The notes under the pieces: generated by a model
Databases searched by the model: none
What the model was told of the DNA's origin: nothing
Seen by the model: the letters and a program-made list of their open reading frames with translations, nothing else
Shown here: positions 16,480 to 25,890 of the stretch, piece by piece
Numbering within the stretch: the first letter of the stretch is position 1
Layout of the letters: each line of letters begins with the position of its first letter
Position numbers and translations under genes: made by a program
Source: Ignavibacteria bacterium
GTDB taxonomy: Bacteria; Bacteroidota; Ignavibacteria; UBA10030; SZUA-254
Direction of reading: 5' to 3'
Assembly: GCA_016178595.1 (NCBI GenBank)
Contig: JACOSY010000023.1
Span: forward strand, 1-64,000
Length of the DNA: 64,000 nt

Positions 16480-17803
16480 ATCCCCTCTCCATCATCGCAA
16501 TGAAAAAGCCATCGGTCCCGTGCCGGTGAGGATAGAGTCGAACAAAATCTCCCTCGACCGATATGCCGATTGTCGCCATTCGATCTTGCTGCGGCATGAG
16601 ACGAAAGCCTGGATGCCCCGCAAGGAATTCCTGAATAACGTCCTCATTTTCCCGCCGCAGCATCGAACACGTTGCATAGACTAACCGACCGCCGGGTTTT
16701 ACAAACTGTGCGTTGAAGGCGAGTATCTCGCATTGACGTTCCGAGAAATGTTGCACGAGCGATTCCGTTACGCGCCACTTGAACATTGGGTTACGCCTGA
16801 TCGTACCGACGCCGGTGCACGGGGCATCGACGAGCACGACATCTCCCTTGCCAAGGAAATTTTCAGGGATGATGTTTTCTCTCAACTGCGTCCGGATATT
16901 CCGCACGCCTGCTCGCACCGTACGGCTCTCTAACTCTTTCAATCTCTTCGCATCAAGATCAATGGCAACCAACTCCCCATCGTTCCCCATCATCTCCGCC
17001 ATGTGCAGAGCTTTACCTCCGGCGCCGGCGCATCCATCGATGACAACCTGACCGGGTTGCGGATCGGCAATGAGAGCAACGAGCTGGCTGCCTTCGTCTT
17101 GCACTTCGAACCATCCCTCTTTGAACGCGGAGGATGTTTGGATGTTGAAACGCTTTGTTGCAATGAGACCGACCGGTGAGTATCGGGCAAGTTCCGTTTC
17201 AATTCCTTCCATCTGAAGTCGTTTCTGTAATTCCTCACGACTCGCTTTGAGCGTGTTGACTCGCAGCGATACCGGCGCCTGTTGATTGAGTGAAGCAAGC
17301 AGTTGCTCGGTTTCGCTTCCAAGCTGTTCCATCCATTCCTGCACCATCCAATCCTGAAACGAGTAGCGAACTCCAAGGCGAACAACCTCGTCCGTATTCA
17401 AAAAGTCCAGCGATGAATGCTCTTGGATCCACGCAAGAAAAGAATCGAGATCGATACTTGGAAAATATGTCTTCCAATACAATGCGGAAATATTCGAGCG
17501 AGACTGGCTGCTTAATTCCGGAAGATGTGCATAGATGACCGCGAGCGGCAGATAGCGGACATGTACTTTGTCCAACTCGGAATGGGCGGGATGAGAGGCA
17601 ACGTACTGCTCGAGAAGTGTTTCGAGGAAACGACGGTAACGAACTATCCCGTAAAGCGTTTCGGCGACAAACCGTCGATCGTGCGAGCCGAGATATCTTC
17701 GCGTCCGAAAAAATTCTGCAACGAGACGATCGAGAGGCCGGGTGCTTCGATCACTCTCCTCGACAAGCTCGAGGACGTGACCGACCAGCGAGACGATGTT
17801 CAT
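16478..17803 (-). CDS. rsmB: 16S rRNA (cytosine-967-C5)-methyltransferase
   Basis: RsmB methylates C967 of 16S rRNA. The 441-residue protein has an N-terminal NusB-like RNA-binding domain (about residues 1-140) and a C-terminal Rossmann methyltransferase with SAM motif VIDGCAGAGGKALHMAEMMG, the aspartate loop ELVAIDLDAKRL, motif IV DAPCTGVGTIRRNP and the catalytic-Cys motif VYATCSMLRRENED. Length and order match the family. The start overlaps the upstream isoaspartyl peptidase gene by four bases. The palindrome at its stop codon is listed separately. Confidence 0.95.
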   Translation of the reverse strand: MNIVSLVGHVLELVEESDRSTRPLDRLVAEFFRTRRYLGSHDRRFVAETLYGIVRYRRFLETLLEQYVASHPAHSELDKVHVRYLPLAVIYAHLPELSSQSRSNISALYWKTYFPSIDLDSFLAWIQEHSSLDFLNTDEVVRLGVRYSFQDWMVQEWMEQLGSETEQLLASLNQQAPVSLRVNTLKASREELQKRLQMEGIETELARYSPVGLIATKRFNIQTSSAFKEGWFEVQDEGSQLVALIADPQPGQVVIDGCAGAGGKALHMAEMMGNDGELVAIDLDAKRLKELESRTVRAGVRNIRTQLRENIIPENFLGKGDVVLVDAPCTGVGTIRRNPMFKWRVTESLVQHFSERQCEILAFNAQFVKPGGRLVYATCSMLRRENEDVIQEFLAGHPGFRLMPQQDRMATIGISVEGDFVRLYPHRHGTDGFFIAMMERG

Positions 17804-18702
17804 ATCTGGACAACAGGTGCATCCATCGCGGAGCTGCGGTAGGCGCGCGCCATGCGGGGAGTATTGTAGGAAATCCCGAACTGACCGCGTGTATTCAGCA
17901 CAATCACGCCGCCATGACCATCGACTTTTCGTTTGAGATGCTCGATCCCTTTTTCCGCAGCAGAGCGCGGATCGCCGCCATTCATTTCCATCAAGTCAAT
18001 GACTGTCTTCGCCATGACGACTTTGATCATCCCCTCGCCCCATCCTGTCGTCGAGATGCCGCCAACGGCGCTATCGGCGAACGTGCCGCAGCCGATGAGC
18101 GGCGAGTCGCCGACGCGGCCCGGATGCTTGTTCAGCGTTCCGCCTGTCGATGTACCGACACAAATTTTCCCGGTCCGATCGAGCGCTACCGCACCAACCG
18201 TGTCGGAGGGTTGGTTTTGAAACGGCTGCTTCGTCTGGAAATCCTCTTTCATCCGGATGGAATTCCATAAGTCTATCTCGCGCGAGCAGCGCAGCTCCGC
18301 CGGATTGCAGAGTTGTACGCCATGTTCATGTGCGAAGCGCTCCGCTCCCTCTCCGACTAACAAGATGTGTTCGCTATCGTCCATAATTTTGCGAGAAAGA
18401 GAGATCGGATTCTTGATGCGATGGACGGCTCCGACGGCGCCGCAGCGAAATGTCGTCCCGTCCATGATCGAGGCATCAAGCTCAACATCACCATTGGCAT
18501 TGAGATGCGAGCCACGCCCGGCATCGAAGGTTCCATCATCTTCCATCGATTTGACTGCATGTTCAACGGCATCCACGGCGCTTCCACCGGAAGAAAGGAT
18601 GTTCCAGCCGATCTCCAGCGCTCGTGCAACGCCTGCACGGTGACCTTCGAGAAGAATGTCGGGGATGTTCCATGCACCACCATGAATGATAAGAGCAATC
18701 AT
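17800..18702 (-). CDS. Isoaspartyl peptidase/L-asparaginase (Ntn-hydrolase)
   Basis: A roughly 300-residue precursor of the plant-type asparaginase/isoaspartyl dipeptidase family, which autocleaves to free a catalytic Thr and removes beta-aspartyl residues from peptides. It shows the N-terminal IIHGGAWNIP motif, the nucleophile context PSDTVGAVALDRTGKICVGTSTGG (Thr after Asp) and GRVGDSPLIGCGTFAD in the beta chain. The ATG at 18702 (MIALIIHGGAW) is preferred; the track start at 18744 adds 14 residues with no homology. Not related to the bacterial type I/II asparaginases. It overlaps rsmB by four bases and follows clpB after a strong hairpin. Confidence 0.92.
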   Translation of the reverse strand: MIALIIHGGAWNIPDILLEGHRAGVARALEIGWNILSSGGSAVDAVEHAVKSMEDDGTFDAGRGSHLNANGDVELDASIMDGTTFRCGAVGAVHRIKNPISLSRKIMDDSEHILLVGEGAERFAHEHGVQLCNPAELRCSREIDLWNSIRMKEDFQTKQPFQNQPSDTVGAVALDRTGKICVGTSTGGTLNKHPGRVGDSPLIGCGTFADSAVGGISTTGWGEGMIKVVMAKTVIDLMEMNGGDPRSAAEKGIEHLKRKVDGHGGVIVLNTRGQFGISYNTPRMARAYRSSAMDAPVVQI

Positions 18703-18802
18703 ACCGTTGTTGAGTTGTTCGATGTCAGAGGAAATAATTGACAAGAAGGTACAAAAAATGAAAGGGAATTACAAAGAGCGAACAATGACACTGCAAAACC
18801 GC

Positions 18803-18863
18803 GAAGGCGACGTTGCGTCTACGACCCTTCGGGTCGATAGACCCGTAGGGTAACGTCGCCTTC
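18803..18863 (-). terminator. Large hairpin terminator after clpB
   Basis: Twelve-base arms gaaggcgacgtt/aacgtcgccttc enclose a second hairpin (cgaccc-ttcg-ggtcg). It begins 13 bases beyond the clpB stop on the minus strand and is followed by a short T run (GCGGTTTTG). The GGCGACGT arm is shared with the palindrome at 10163. Confidence 0.65.
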
Positions 18864-18875
18864 AACAAACGAGAG

Positions 18876-21542
18876 CTAATGCATTTCTTCCGTCAGAGCT
18901 CGCTTCGAAAAATGAATGAGTCCCTGGCGATCGAGTCCAACCTCAACCGTATCGCCTTCAGCGAGTTCACCTGCAAGCAGCTTCTCAGAAAGTGTGTTGA
19001 TGATGTGCCGCTGGATGACGCGCTTCAACGGACGCGCGCCAAGCGTCGGATCCCAGCCAAGCTTGCCGAGCCAGTCTTTCGCATCGTCCGTGAATTCGAG
19101 ATGAATGTCTTTCTTTCCAAGCATTTCCCGGACACGTCGTAATTGTAATTCGACAATCTTTCGGAGATCTTCCCGGCTCAGCATCTTGAAGAGGATAATC
19201 TCGTCGATGCGGTTGAGAAACTCCGGGCGTAGCGACTGGCGAAGCATGGTATGAAGGTCGACGCGCAGCTCATCGTAGACGCGATCGACGTCGCCGTTCG
19301 TGCCGGTCAACTGCGATAGCCGTTCCTGGATGACGTGCGAGCCGAGGTTCGACGTCATGATGATGATCGTATTCCGGAAATTCACCGTGCGTCCCTTGCC
19401 ATCCGTCAGCCGACCGTCATCTAACATTTGCAAAAGAATATTGAAAACTTCCGGATGCGCCTTCTCGATCTCATCCAATAAGATGACGGAGTACGGCTTG
19501 CGGCGAACGGCTTCGGTGAGTTGTCCGCCCTCCTCGTATCCGACATAACCCGGCGGCGCACCGATGAGTCGAGAGACGGAGAATTTCTCCATGTACTCGC
19601 TCATGTCGATACGTATGAGCGCGTTCTCGTCATTGAAGAGAAACTCTGCCAGTGCGCGCGCAAGCTCCGTCTTGCCGACGCCTGTGCTGCCGAGAAAGAT
19701 GAACGAACCGATCGGACGTCGATCATCCTGCAATCCCGCCCGACTTCTGCGAATGGCATCGCTGATGGCATGAACCGCTTCCTCCTGATCGACGACACGT
19801 TCGTGGAGCCGGTCTTCGAGGTGAAGAAGTTTCGCCCGTTCGCTTTCGAGCATTCGCGTCACCGGAATGCCGGTCCAGCGCGAGACGATCTCGGCAATGT
19901 CCTCGGCGTCCACTTCCTCTTTCAACATTTTTTTATTTTTCTGGACAACCGCAAGCTTCGCGGTTGCTTCTTTAATCTGCTTCTCGAGCGTCGTCATGCG
20001 GCCATACCGCAGCTCGGCGACTTTCGCAAGATCGCCTTCGCGCTCGTACCGCTCGGCATCGGCACGCGCCTTCTCGATGTCTTCCTTCATCTTCCGGATC
20101 GATTGAATGAGGTTTTTCTCGTTCTGCCAGTGCGCGCGAAGCCCAGACCGCTCCTGATTGAGATCGGCAAGTTCTCGTTCAATTTGTTGGAGTCGGTTCT
20201 CAATCTGATTTTTATCCGTTTCATCCGCATAATCCGCTGTGAACTCGCGCTTCACCGCCTCGCGCTCGATCTCCAGTTGCTTAATGCGCCGCTCGACTTC
20301 ATCCAGTTCTTCCGGCATCGAATCGATTTCGATGCGAAGCTTGGATGCAGCTTCGTCGACGAGATCGATTGCCTTGTCCGGCAGGAAGCGATCGCTAATA
20401 TACCGATAACTCAACTGCGCAGCAGCGATGATTGCCGCATCGGTGATGCGAACACCATGATGCACCTCGTAACGCTCTTTGAGTCCGCGAAGAATAGAAA
20501 TAGTATCCTCGACACTCGGCTCGTCGATGAGCACAGGCTGGAAGCGGCGCTCAAGTGCCGGATCTTTCTCAATGTACTTGCGATACTCGTCGATGGTCGT
20601 CGCGCCGATGGCACGCAGCTCGCCTTTGGCGAGCGCGGGCTTGAGCATGTTTGCTGCGTCGACAGCTCCTTGCGCAGCGCCGGCGCCGACGAGTGTGTGC
20701 AGCTCATCGATGAAGAGGATGATTTCTCCTTCGGATTCCGTTACTTCCTTCAAGAGTGCCTTGAGCCGTTCTTCGAATTGTCCGCGGAAGCTCGTGCCCG
20801 CAACGAGTGAGCCCATATCGAGCGCGATGATGCGTTTCGTTTTCAGGGTCTCCGGCACGTCCCCATGAATGATGCGGTGAGCAAGACCCTCGGCGATCGC
20901 AGTCTTACCAACACCCGGCTCGCCAATGAGAACGGGATTGTTTTTTGTCCGGCGAGAGAGCACCTGCAGCACGCGGCGGATCTCTTCATCGCGGCCGATG
21001 ACCGGATCGAGCTTTCCCTTGCGGGCAAGCTCGTTGAGATCGCGGCCGAAACGCTGAAGCGACTGGTATTTTTCTTCCGGCGTCTGGTCGGTGACGCGCT
21101 GCGTGCCTCGAACATCCTTCAGCGCCTTGTAGATTTGATCTTTGGTGACGCCTTGATCGGCAAGCAGTTGTCCGGCGGAGGACTTTGTTGCAACGAGTGC
21201 GAGCAAAAGATGCTCGGTGCTGACGTATTCATCTTTGAGCGCTTGCGTTTCTTTGAACGCGGCGTCGAATAATTGCACGAGCGCCGGACCGATGTGCTGG
21301 TTGCCAACGCCCGCGCCGGTTACTTTCGGCAACCGCTCGATCAGCTCGTTGATTTTGATCTTGATGTAGTCGGCATTTGCTCCGATTTTTTGTAAAATGG
21401 GAACGACGATGCCGTCGCTGTCCTGCACGAGCGCAGCAAGGAGATGCTCTGGCTCGATCGATTGATTCGAGTAGCTCGCCGCAATCTCCTGCGCATTCTG
21501 CACGGCTTCCTGTGATTTGATTGTGAATTTTTGAAAGTTCAT
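18876..21542 (-). CDS. clpB: ATP-dependent chaperone ClpB
   Basis: ClpB is the hexameric disaggregase that, with DnaK, rescues aggregated proteins. The 888-residue protein begins [20 protein letters not shown] (Clp N domain), has NBD1 Walker [16 protein letters not shown], a long coiled-coil M domain (about residues 410-530), NBD2 Walker [18 protein letters not shown], and [15 protein letters not shown]. Slightly longer than E. coli ClpB. The ATG has AAGGAG seven bases upstream. Uniquely, two partial copies of this 5' end lie further upstream (22307-22335 and 22139-22198), separated from the gene by hairpin repeats and a DUF559 gene. No CIRCE element is visible. Confidence 0.97.
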   Translation of the reverse strand: MNFQKFTIKSQEAVQNAQEIAASYSNQSIEPEHLLAALVQDSDGIVVPILQKIGANADYIKIKINELIERLPKVTGAGVGNQHIGPALVQLFDAAFKETQALKDEYVSTEHLLLALVATKSSAGQLLADQGVTKDQIYKALKDVRGTQRVTDQTPEEKYQSLQRFGRDLNELARKGKLDPVIGRDEEIRRVLQVLSRRTKNNPVLIGEPGVGKTAIAEGLAHRIIHGDVPETLKTKRIIALDMGSLVAGTSFRGQFEERLKALLKEVTESEGEIILFIDELHTLVGAGAAQGAVDAANMLKPALAKGELRAIGATTIDEYRKYIEKDPALERRFQPVLIDEPSVEDTISILRGLKERYEVHHGVRITDAAIIAAAQLSYRYISDRFLPDKAIDLVDEAASKLRIEIDSMPEELDEVERRIKQLEIEREAVKREFTADYADETDKNQIENRLQQIERELADLNQERSGLRAHWQNEKNLIQSIRKMKEDIEKARADAERYEREGDLAKVAELRYGRMTTLEKQIKEATAKLAVVQKNKKMLKEEVDAEDIAEIVSRWTGIPVTRMLESERAKLLHLEDRLHERVVDQEEAVHAISDAIRRSRAGLQDDRRPIGSFIFLGSTGVGKTELARALAEFLFNDENALIRIDMSEYMEKFSVSRLIGAPPGYVGYEEGGQLTEAVRRKPYSVILLDEIEKAHPEVFNILLQMLDDGRLTDGKGRTVNFRNTIIIMTSNLGSHVIQERLSQLTGTNGDVDRVYDELRVDLHTMLRQSLRPEFLNRIDEIILFKMLSREDLRKIVELQLRRVREMLGKKDIHLEFTDDAKDWLGKLGWDPTLGARPLKRVIQRHIINTLSEKLLAGELAEGDTVEVGLDRQGLIHFSKRALTEEMH

Positions 21543-21593
21543 GATTACTCCTTACTACAAAATTGTCGCCCACATTTTTTATCCTTGCCAGAG

Positions 21594-21629
21594 CATCCTC
21601 CCCTCGTAGGGGAGGATTATAGGTGGGGT
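21594..21629. repeat. GC-rich dispersed hairpin repeat, copy 2
   Basis: atcctcccct-cgt-aggggaggat followed by tataggtggggt, the same layout as the copy at 5615. It supplies the last codons and TAA stop of the DUF559 gene, and lies 50 bases upstream of the clpB start. Confidence 0.8.
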
Positions 21630-22000
21630 GGGTCCATCGTGTGTTGAATATGCTCAAAGATTCTCTGCAAAACTCCATCAGTATTTACTAAAACATCTCG
21701 ATCGGAGAAACGAAGAACATCAAAGCCTTTTTCATGTAAGTACGAGTCTCTCTGCTCATCATGCTTCTTCCCCTTTGCAGTGTAATGCTGACTGCCATCT
21801 ACCTCGACAATAAGCTTGGCACTCACACAAAGGAAATCACAGACGTATGGACCTTGAGGAACTTCGCGACGAAAGTGAACGCCGAGTTGATTGTTGCGAA
21901 GCCTTACCCAAAGTTTCCGTCCTGCATCGGTCATCGCGCGACGAATGACTCTGGCTTTCTTCGTTCCCGATTTTGGATATTGCAAACGGTAAACGGTCAT
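21617..22000 (-). CDS. DUF559 (Vsr-like) endonuclease-domain protein
   Basis: A 127-residue protein of the DUF559 family, related to very-short-patch-repair endonucleases and the PD-(D/E)xK fold. It has the family layout LWVRLRNNQLGVHFRREVPQGPYVCDFLC...LIVEVDGSQHY (candidate catalytic D and E-V-D), then DSYLHEKGFDVLRFSDRDVLVN and a final IFEHI. Start ATG at 22000 with AAAGGA upstream. It lies between hairpin repeats on both sides, and its stop codon lies within one, just upstream of clpB and downstream of a duplicated clpB start. This suggests a mobile or repeat-linked gene; the cellular role of DUF559 proteins is not established. Confidence 0.88.
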   Translation of the reverse strand: MTVYRLQYPKSGTKKARVIRRAMTDAGRKLWVRLRNNQLGVHFRREVPQGPYVCDFLCVSAKLIVEVDGSQHYTAKGKKHDEQRDSYLHEKGFDVLRFSDRDVLVNTDGVLQRIFEHIQHTMDPPHL

Positions 22001-22020
22001 TGCGTTTCCTTTGGCTCACC

Positions 22021-22126
22021 TCACCCTAACCCTCTCCTACGAGGAGAGGGGACGCCGGCTTCGCGATGAAAAGCCGAGCTCTAACATCCTCCCCTGGTAG
22101 GGGAGGATTACAGGCGGGGTGAGTTC
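22021..22126. repeat. GC-rich dispersed hairpin repeats, copies 3 and 4
   Basis: Copy 3 (tcaccctaaccctctcctac-gaggagagggg) and copy 4 (catcctcccctggtagggga, then ggattacaggcggggtgag) flank a short spacer between the DUF559 gene and the second clpB start. With the next pair they fill most of the 350-base gap from 22001 to 22350, which otherwise holds only the duplicated clpB starts. Confidence 0.75.
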
Positions 22127-22198
22127 GAGCCTTCGGTAAACTCTCTTTGCTTTTTCGACAGCTTCTTGTGATTTGATCGTGAATTTTTGAAAGTTCAT
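22037..22198 (-). pseudogene. Truncated second copy of the clpB 5' end (53-codon ORF)
   Basis: From the ATG at 22198 the frame reads [20 protein letters not shown]: the first 14 residues equal those of ClpB and the first 40 bases differ at only two positions or so. It then runs into hairpin repeat copies and stops at a TAG after 53 codons. It keeps its own AAGGAG eight bases upstream of the ATG, so it might still be translated as a decoy peptide. Confidence 0.75.
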
Positions 22199-22214
22199 AG
22201 TTTTGCTCCTTCGA

Positions 22215-22305
22215 ACTCATCCCCTCAGCCCCTTCTCTAACTTTAGAGAAGGGGAGCCATTTCGTCCCTCTCTAAAATTTAGAGAGGGACTACAGGGTGA
22301 GTTCC
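22215..22305. repeat. GC-rich dispersed hairpin repeats, copies 5 and 6
   Basis: Two further hairpins: ccccttctctaa-cttt-agagaagggg and gtccctctctaaa-attta-gagagggac, the second followed by tacagggtgagttcc. They separate the second and third clpB-like starts. Confidence 0.75.
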
Positions 22306-22306
22306 T

Positions 22307-22335
22307 AATTTGATTGTGAAGTTGGGGAAGTTCAT
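22307..22335 (-). pseudogene. Third, shortest copy of the clpB start
   Basis: ATG at 22335 followed by codons for NFPNFTIK, compared with NFQKFTIK in ClpB, then an abrupt join to GGAACTCACCC of the hairpin repeat. It begins 15 bases past the stop of the kinase gene. Confidence 0.6.
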
Positions 22336-22350
22336 GAGCACAATAATTCA

Positions 22351-23748
22351 TTAGTTGGGACTAATCTCGCCTTCGACCAATGGTGACTCTGGTTTCAGTA
22401 ATTGCAGAATATTCGAAGATCCTTCCTGTACTGCGACTCTCTTAGTGCGCTGAATTCGATTTAGGTCTCTCAGCATTCTTACCAGGTCAGTGGAACCGGA
22501 AGTACATTGTGGGTTTGCAAGTAATGTTTGCAGTATCATCCTCCAACTGTGAAGGTACCAGTCCGCCCGATTGTTGAAATCTACATCTACGAGGTATTTT
22601 ACGACCTCTTCTTCCATTACTCTATGAGCCTCTCCATTTGCGAATTGTGCGGCCTGCTCCAGTGAACGGCGAATAGGATCACTTCCAATACGATCTCCAA
22701 TCTCACGCTCGAAACCCCATTCGATCGCGGGAGCTACGATCTCCCTATAGTCGTCGGCTGGAAGCAGTATTCCTTTCATTAGCATCAACTCAAGAAATCG
22801 CGTACCCGCATAAATCAATCGGATGTCACTTGAGTTCACAACATCATTCACCTTGGCCAGGATTAGAACTCGCTGACCAGCAGGTAGATTCAACATATCC
22901 CGCGGAGAGAAATCATCGAGTGCAGCCTGAAGTTCATGGAGCTTGCCATGGGATAGCACTTCCGAGAGTGGCTTTGCGGGGGCCATAGCGGTAACCAAAC
23001 GCTGCCCGAAAAGCTTCGCGGTCAAAAGTCGCTTCTCTTTAGGTAACAGGCACTCGAGAATGAGAGAATCCATCTGCGGAGGAATTGTCTCGTTGAGCGC
23101 TGAGATTGCTTCATATTGCGCGAAAGGAACCGACTTTCCAGCAAGCGTTTCGTACAACGTGACAGCGAAGGAGAATATATCTAACCGGTAGTCAAGTTCT
23201 TCGCCAACTCGTTGCTCAGGTGACATATATGCGGGTGTTCCAATCACATATCCTGATTCGGTAAGTTTCTTTCCATCCTCCACAGTCAATGCAATACCAA
23301 AATCCACAAGATAGGCCGTTGCCCTGTCGGGGCTGATTATTATGTTGGATGGCTTGACATCCCGATGGACTACACCGAGCGAATGGGCGTGCTCGAGCGC
23401 AGAAGCAATCTGATTGAACCATAATTTCACCTCGTTCAACTGGCATTGCTTTTCGAGATCGAGAATCTCTCTAAGTGTCTTACCCTCGATGAACTGAAAT
23501 GCGATGAGGAAGTGCCCCTTTGAGAAGTCGACATCGTAGATCGAGGGAATGTTCGGATGCGATAGCTTTGCCAATATCCGTGCCTCGCGTCGAAATCGTT
23601 CTTGATCACTCTCCGGGAATTTCGTCGCGAGTGAGTCGAGTACTTTCACCGCAATATCTCGTTCAAGAATGTTGTCACGTCCCCTAATTACTTTCGCAAA
23701 CCCTCCAGTGCCGTGGACGGTCATTTCGAATGTAAATCTGTCATTCAT
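22351..23748 (-). CDS. Serine/threonine protein kinase with unknown C-terminal domain
   Basis: A 465-residue Hanks-type kinase. The kinase domain (about residues 8-260) has a glycine loop GTGGFAKV, the ATP lysine in IAVKVLD, the catalytic loop HRDVKPSNI, the metal-binding DFGIA and the activation-segment end GTPAYMSPEQR. The C-terminal 200 residues are helical, without transmembrane segment, PASTA or other recognised repeat. The enzyme is therefore probably cytoplasmic. It sits between dnaK and the repeat-rich clpB upstream region on the same strand. No cognate phosphatase is nearby. Signalling, stress or phage-defence roles are all possible; none can be chosen from the sequence. Confidence 0.9.
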   Translation of the reverse strand: MNDRFTFEMTVHGTGGFAKVIRGRDNILERDIAVKVLDSLATKFPESDQERFRREARILAKLSHPNIPSIYDVDFSKGHFLIAFQFIEGKTLREILDLEKQCQLNEVKLWFNQIASALEHAHSLGVVHRDVKPSNIIISPDRATAYLVDFGIALTVEDGKKLTESGYVIGTPAYMSPEQRVGEELDYRLDIFSFAVTLYETLAGKSVPFAQYEAISALNETIPPQMDSLILECLLPKEKRLLTAKLFGQRLVTAMAPAKPLSEVLSHGKLHELQAALDDFSPRDMLNLPAGQRVLILAKVNDVVNSSDIRLIYAGTRFLELMLMKGILLPADDYREIVAPAIEWGFEREIGDRIGSDPIRRSLEQAAQFANGEAHRVMEEEVVKYLVDVDFNNRADWYLHSWRMILQTLLANPQCTSGSTDLVRMLRDLNRIQRTKRVAVQEGSSNILQLLKPESPLVEGEISPN

Positions 23749-23865
23749 TTCTTTACTCTCCTATCATAGTGAGTTATCGATACGGTGGATTTAATGAACT
23801 AAATATGCCGAAGCCGCACATCGATTGGCTTTCTCTCACCAATCAACGGCGGCTCAAGTCTGTTG

Positions 23866-23936
23866 ACCCTCTCCCCTGTCACTTCGTGACATCCCCTCTC
23901 CCAATTTTGGGAGAGGGGATTATAGGGGTGAGGGTC
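23866..23936. repeat. Two-hairpin composite repeat downstream of dnaK
   Basis: Outer arms ACCCTCTCCCCT and AGGGGTGAGGGT can pair; inside are two hairpins, gtcac-ttc-gtgac and ccccctctccc-type arms around aatttt (cccctctcccaa/ttgggagagggg). The dnaK stop codon overlaps its end. It is the counterpart of the element at 53392-53467, in the same orientation relative to the gene it follows. Confidence 0.8.
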
Positions 23937-25890
23937 ACTTCTTATCCTTATCGTCCACGACTTCGAACGATGCATCCTCGACAACATTGCCATCCTTCTG
24001 TTGTCGTCCAGCATCGGTCTGGCCGCCCGGTTGCTCGCCCGGCTGCGGCCCGGCTTGCGGTCCGCCTGTGCCCGGCGCCCCGGCTGTCGTTTGCTGGTAC
24101 ATCGCGCTGGAGGCTTCGTTCCATGCTGCGTTGAGAACTTCCATCTTCGCTTTGACGTCGGCGATGGTGCCGCTCTTGTTCGCCTGGTCAAGTCCATCAG
24201 CCGCCGTTTCGACTTTGCTCTTCAAATCCGCAGGCATCTTGTCGCCGAAGTCTTTGATCTGCTTGCGCGTCTGGAAGACCAGCGTGTCCGCCTGGTTTTT
24301 CAAATCGACTTCCTCGCGGCGGCGCTTGTCTTCCTGCGAGTGCGACTGCGCATCCTGCTTCATCTTCTCGATCTCTTCCTTCGTCAAGCCGCTCGAGGAT
24401 GTGATGCGGATGCTCTGCTCCTTATTCGTTGCCTTATCCTTGGCTGCCACATGGAGGAGTCCGTTCGCATCGATATCGAACGTCACCTCGACCTGCGGAA
24501 CGCCGCGCGGCGCCGGCGGAATGCCATCGAGATGGAATCTGCCGAGCGTGCGATTGTCGATCGCCATCGGACGCTCGCCCTGAAGAATATGAATCTCCAC
24601 CGACGGCTGGCTATCGGATGCCGTCGAAAATATCTCGCTCTTGCGTGTCGGGATCGTCGTATTCGCGGTGATCATCGGCGTCATGACGCCGCCAAGCGTC
24701 TCAATGCCAAGCGACAGCGGAGTCACGTCGAGCAAGAGAACGTCGGAGACGTCGCCCGCAAGAACACCGCCCTGAATTGCGGCACCCACTGCAACGACTT
24801 CATCCGGGTTCACGCCCTTGTGCCCTTCCTTGCCGAAAATATCCTTGACGAGCTGCTGCACACGGGGCATGCGCGTCATACCTCCAACCATAATGACTTC
24901 ATCGATCTGGTTTGGATTCAAGCCTGAATCGCGCAGCGCTTTCTCAACGGGAGGAACACAGCGTTGAATGAGATCTTCCACAAGCTGCTCGAACTTTGCG
25001 CGCGTAATCGTCATGTTGAGATGGCGCGGTCCTTCGGCAGTCGCAGTAATGAACGGCAGGTTCACTTCCGTCTGCATCAGCTGTGACAATTCCATCTTCG
25101 CCTTCTCGGCAGCTTCGCGCAATCGCTGAAGCGCCATCGGATCTTTCCGAAGTTCGACGCCTTCCTGCTTCTTGAACTCCTCGGCAATGTAATCCAGCAC
25201 GCGCTGATCGAAGTTATCGCCGCCGAGGTGCGTATCGCCGTTCGTCGATTTCACTTCAAAGACGCCTTCGCCAAGCTCGAGGACGGAAATATCGAACGTA
25301 CCGCCGCCGAGATCGAAGACGGCGACCTTGCTGTCCTTGTGTTTCTTGTCCAACCCGTATGCCAATGCTGCCGCAGTCGGCTCGTTGATGATCCGGCGGA
25401 CATTCAATCCCGCAATGTCGCCGGCTTCCTTCGTTGCCTGTCGCTGCGCATCGTTGAAGTACGCAGGCACGGTGATGACCGCGTCGGTGATTTTCGTGCC
25501 GAGGTAATCCTCGGCCGTCTGCTTCATCTTCTGCAAGATCATCGCGCTGATTTCCGGCGGCGAATAGACACGATCGCCGATTTGCACGCGCGCCGTATTG
25601 TTTTCACCCTGGACAACCTTGTAGGGAATCAGCTTCATCTCTTCGGTCACTTCGTTGTGGAAGCGTCCCATGAAACGCTTGATGGAGAAGACCGTGTTCT
25701 GAGAGTTCGTTACCGCCTGGCGCTTCGCCGCCTGACCGACCAGGCGCTCGCCGGCTTTCGTAAATGCGACGACGGAGGGCGTCGTTCGTGCGCCTTCCGC
25801 GTTCGCGATGACGACGGGATCATTCCCCTCCATCACTGCGACGACGGAGTTGGTTGTCCCTAAATCGATTCCAATAATTTTTCCAGCCAT
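23935..25890 (-). CDS. dnaK: Molecular chaperone DnaK
   Basis: Hsp70 chaperone of 651 residues, beginning [20 protein letters not shown]. Phosphate loops ([16 protein letters not shown]), the adenosine motif [14 protein letters not shown], the linker [19 protein letters not shown] and the substrate-binding domain are all canonical. The C-terminal tail is Gly/Gln/Pro-rich and ends [16 protein letters not shown], the acidic motif expected of Hsp70s. The ATG has AGGAGGG upstream. The 315-base region upstream holds a tctcgcgaga palindrome in the leader but no CIRCE element. dnaJ and grpE are not in the window. The stop codon overlaps a composite hairpin repeat. Confidence 0.98.
   Translation of the reverse strand: MAGKIIGIDLGTTNSVVAVMEGNDPVVIANAEGARTTPSVVAFTKAGERLVGQAAKRQAVTNSQNTVFSIKRFMGRFHNEVTEEMKLIPYKVVQGENNTARVQIGDRVYSPPEISAMILQKMKQTAEDYLGTKITDAVITVPAYFNDAQRQATKEAGDIAGLNVRRIINEPTAAALAYGLDKKHKDSKVAVFDLGGGTFDISVLELGEGVFEVKSTNGDTHLGGDNFDQRVLDYIAEEFKKQEGVELRKDPMALQRLREAAEKAKMELSQLMQTEVNLPFITATAEGPRHLNMTITRAKFEQLVEDLIQRCVPPVEKALRDSGLNPNQIDEVIMVGGMTRMPRVQQLVKDIFGKEGHKGVNPDEVVAVGAAIQGGVLAGDVSDVLLLDVTPLSLGIETLGGVMTPMITANTTIPTRKSEIFSTASDSQPSVEIHILQGERPMAIDNRTLGRFHLDGIPPAPRGVPQVEVTFDIDANGLLHVAAKDKATNKEQSIRITSSSGLTKEEIEKMKQDAQSHSQEDKRRREEVDLKNQADTLVFQTRKQIKDFGDKMPADLKSKVETAADGLDQANKSGTIADVKAKMEVLNAAWNEASSAMYQQTTAGAPGTGGPQAGPQPGEQPGGQTDAGRQQKDGNVVEDASFEVVDDKDKK

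Noticed and set aside
19521-20810. 429-residue plus-strand ORF
   Set aside because: Antisense shadow of clpB.
21594-22305. CRISPR array
   Set aside because: Repeats are hairpins of varying sequence with irregular spacing and contain or border coding sequence; no constant repeat/spacer periodicity and no cas genes.
24001-24927. 308-residue plus-strand ORF
   Set aside because: Antisense shadow of dnaK; its arginine-rich, repetitive composition is typical of reverse-complement reading of conserved codons.
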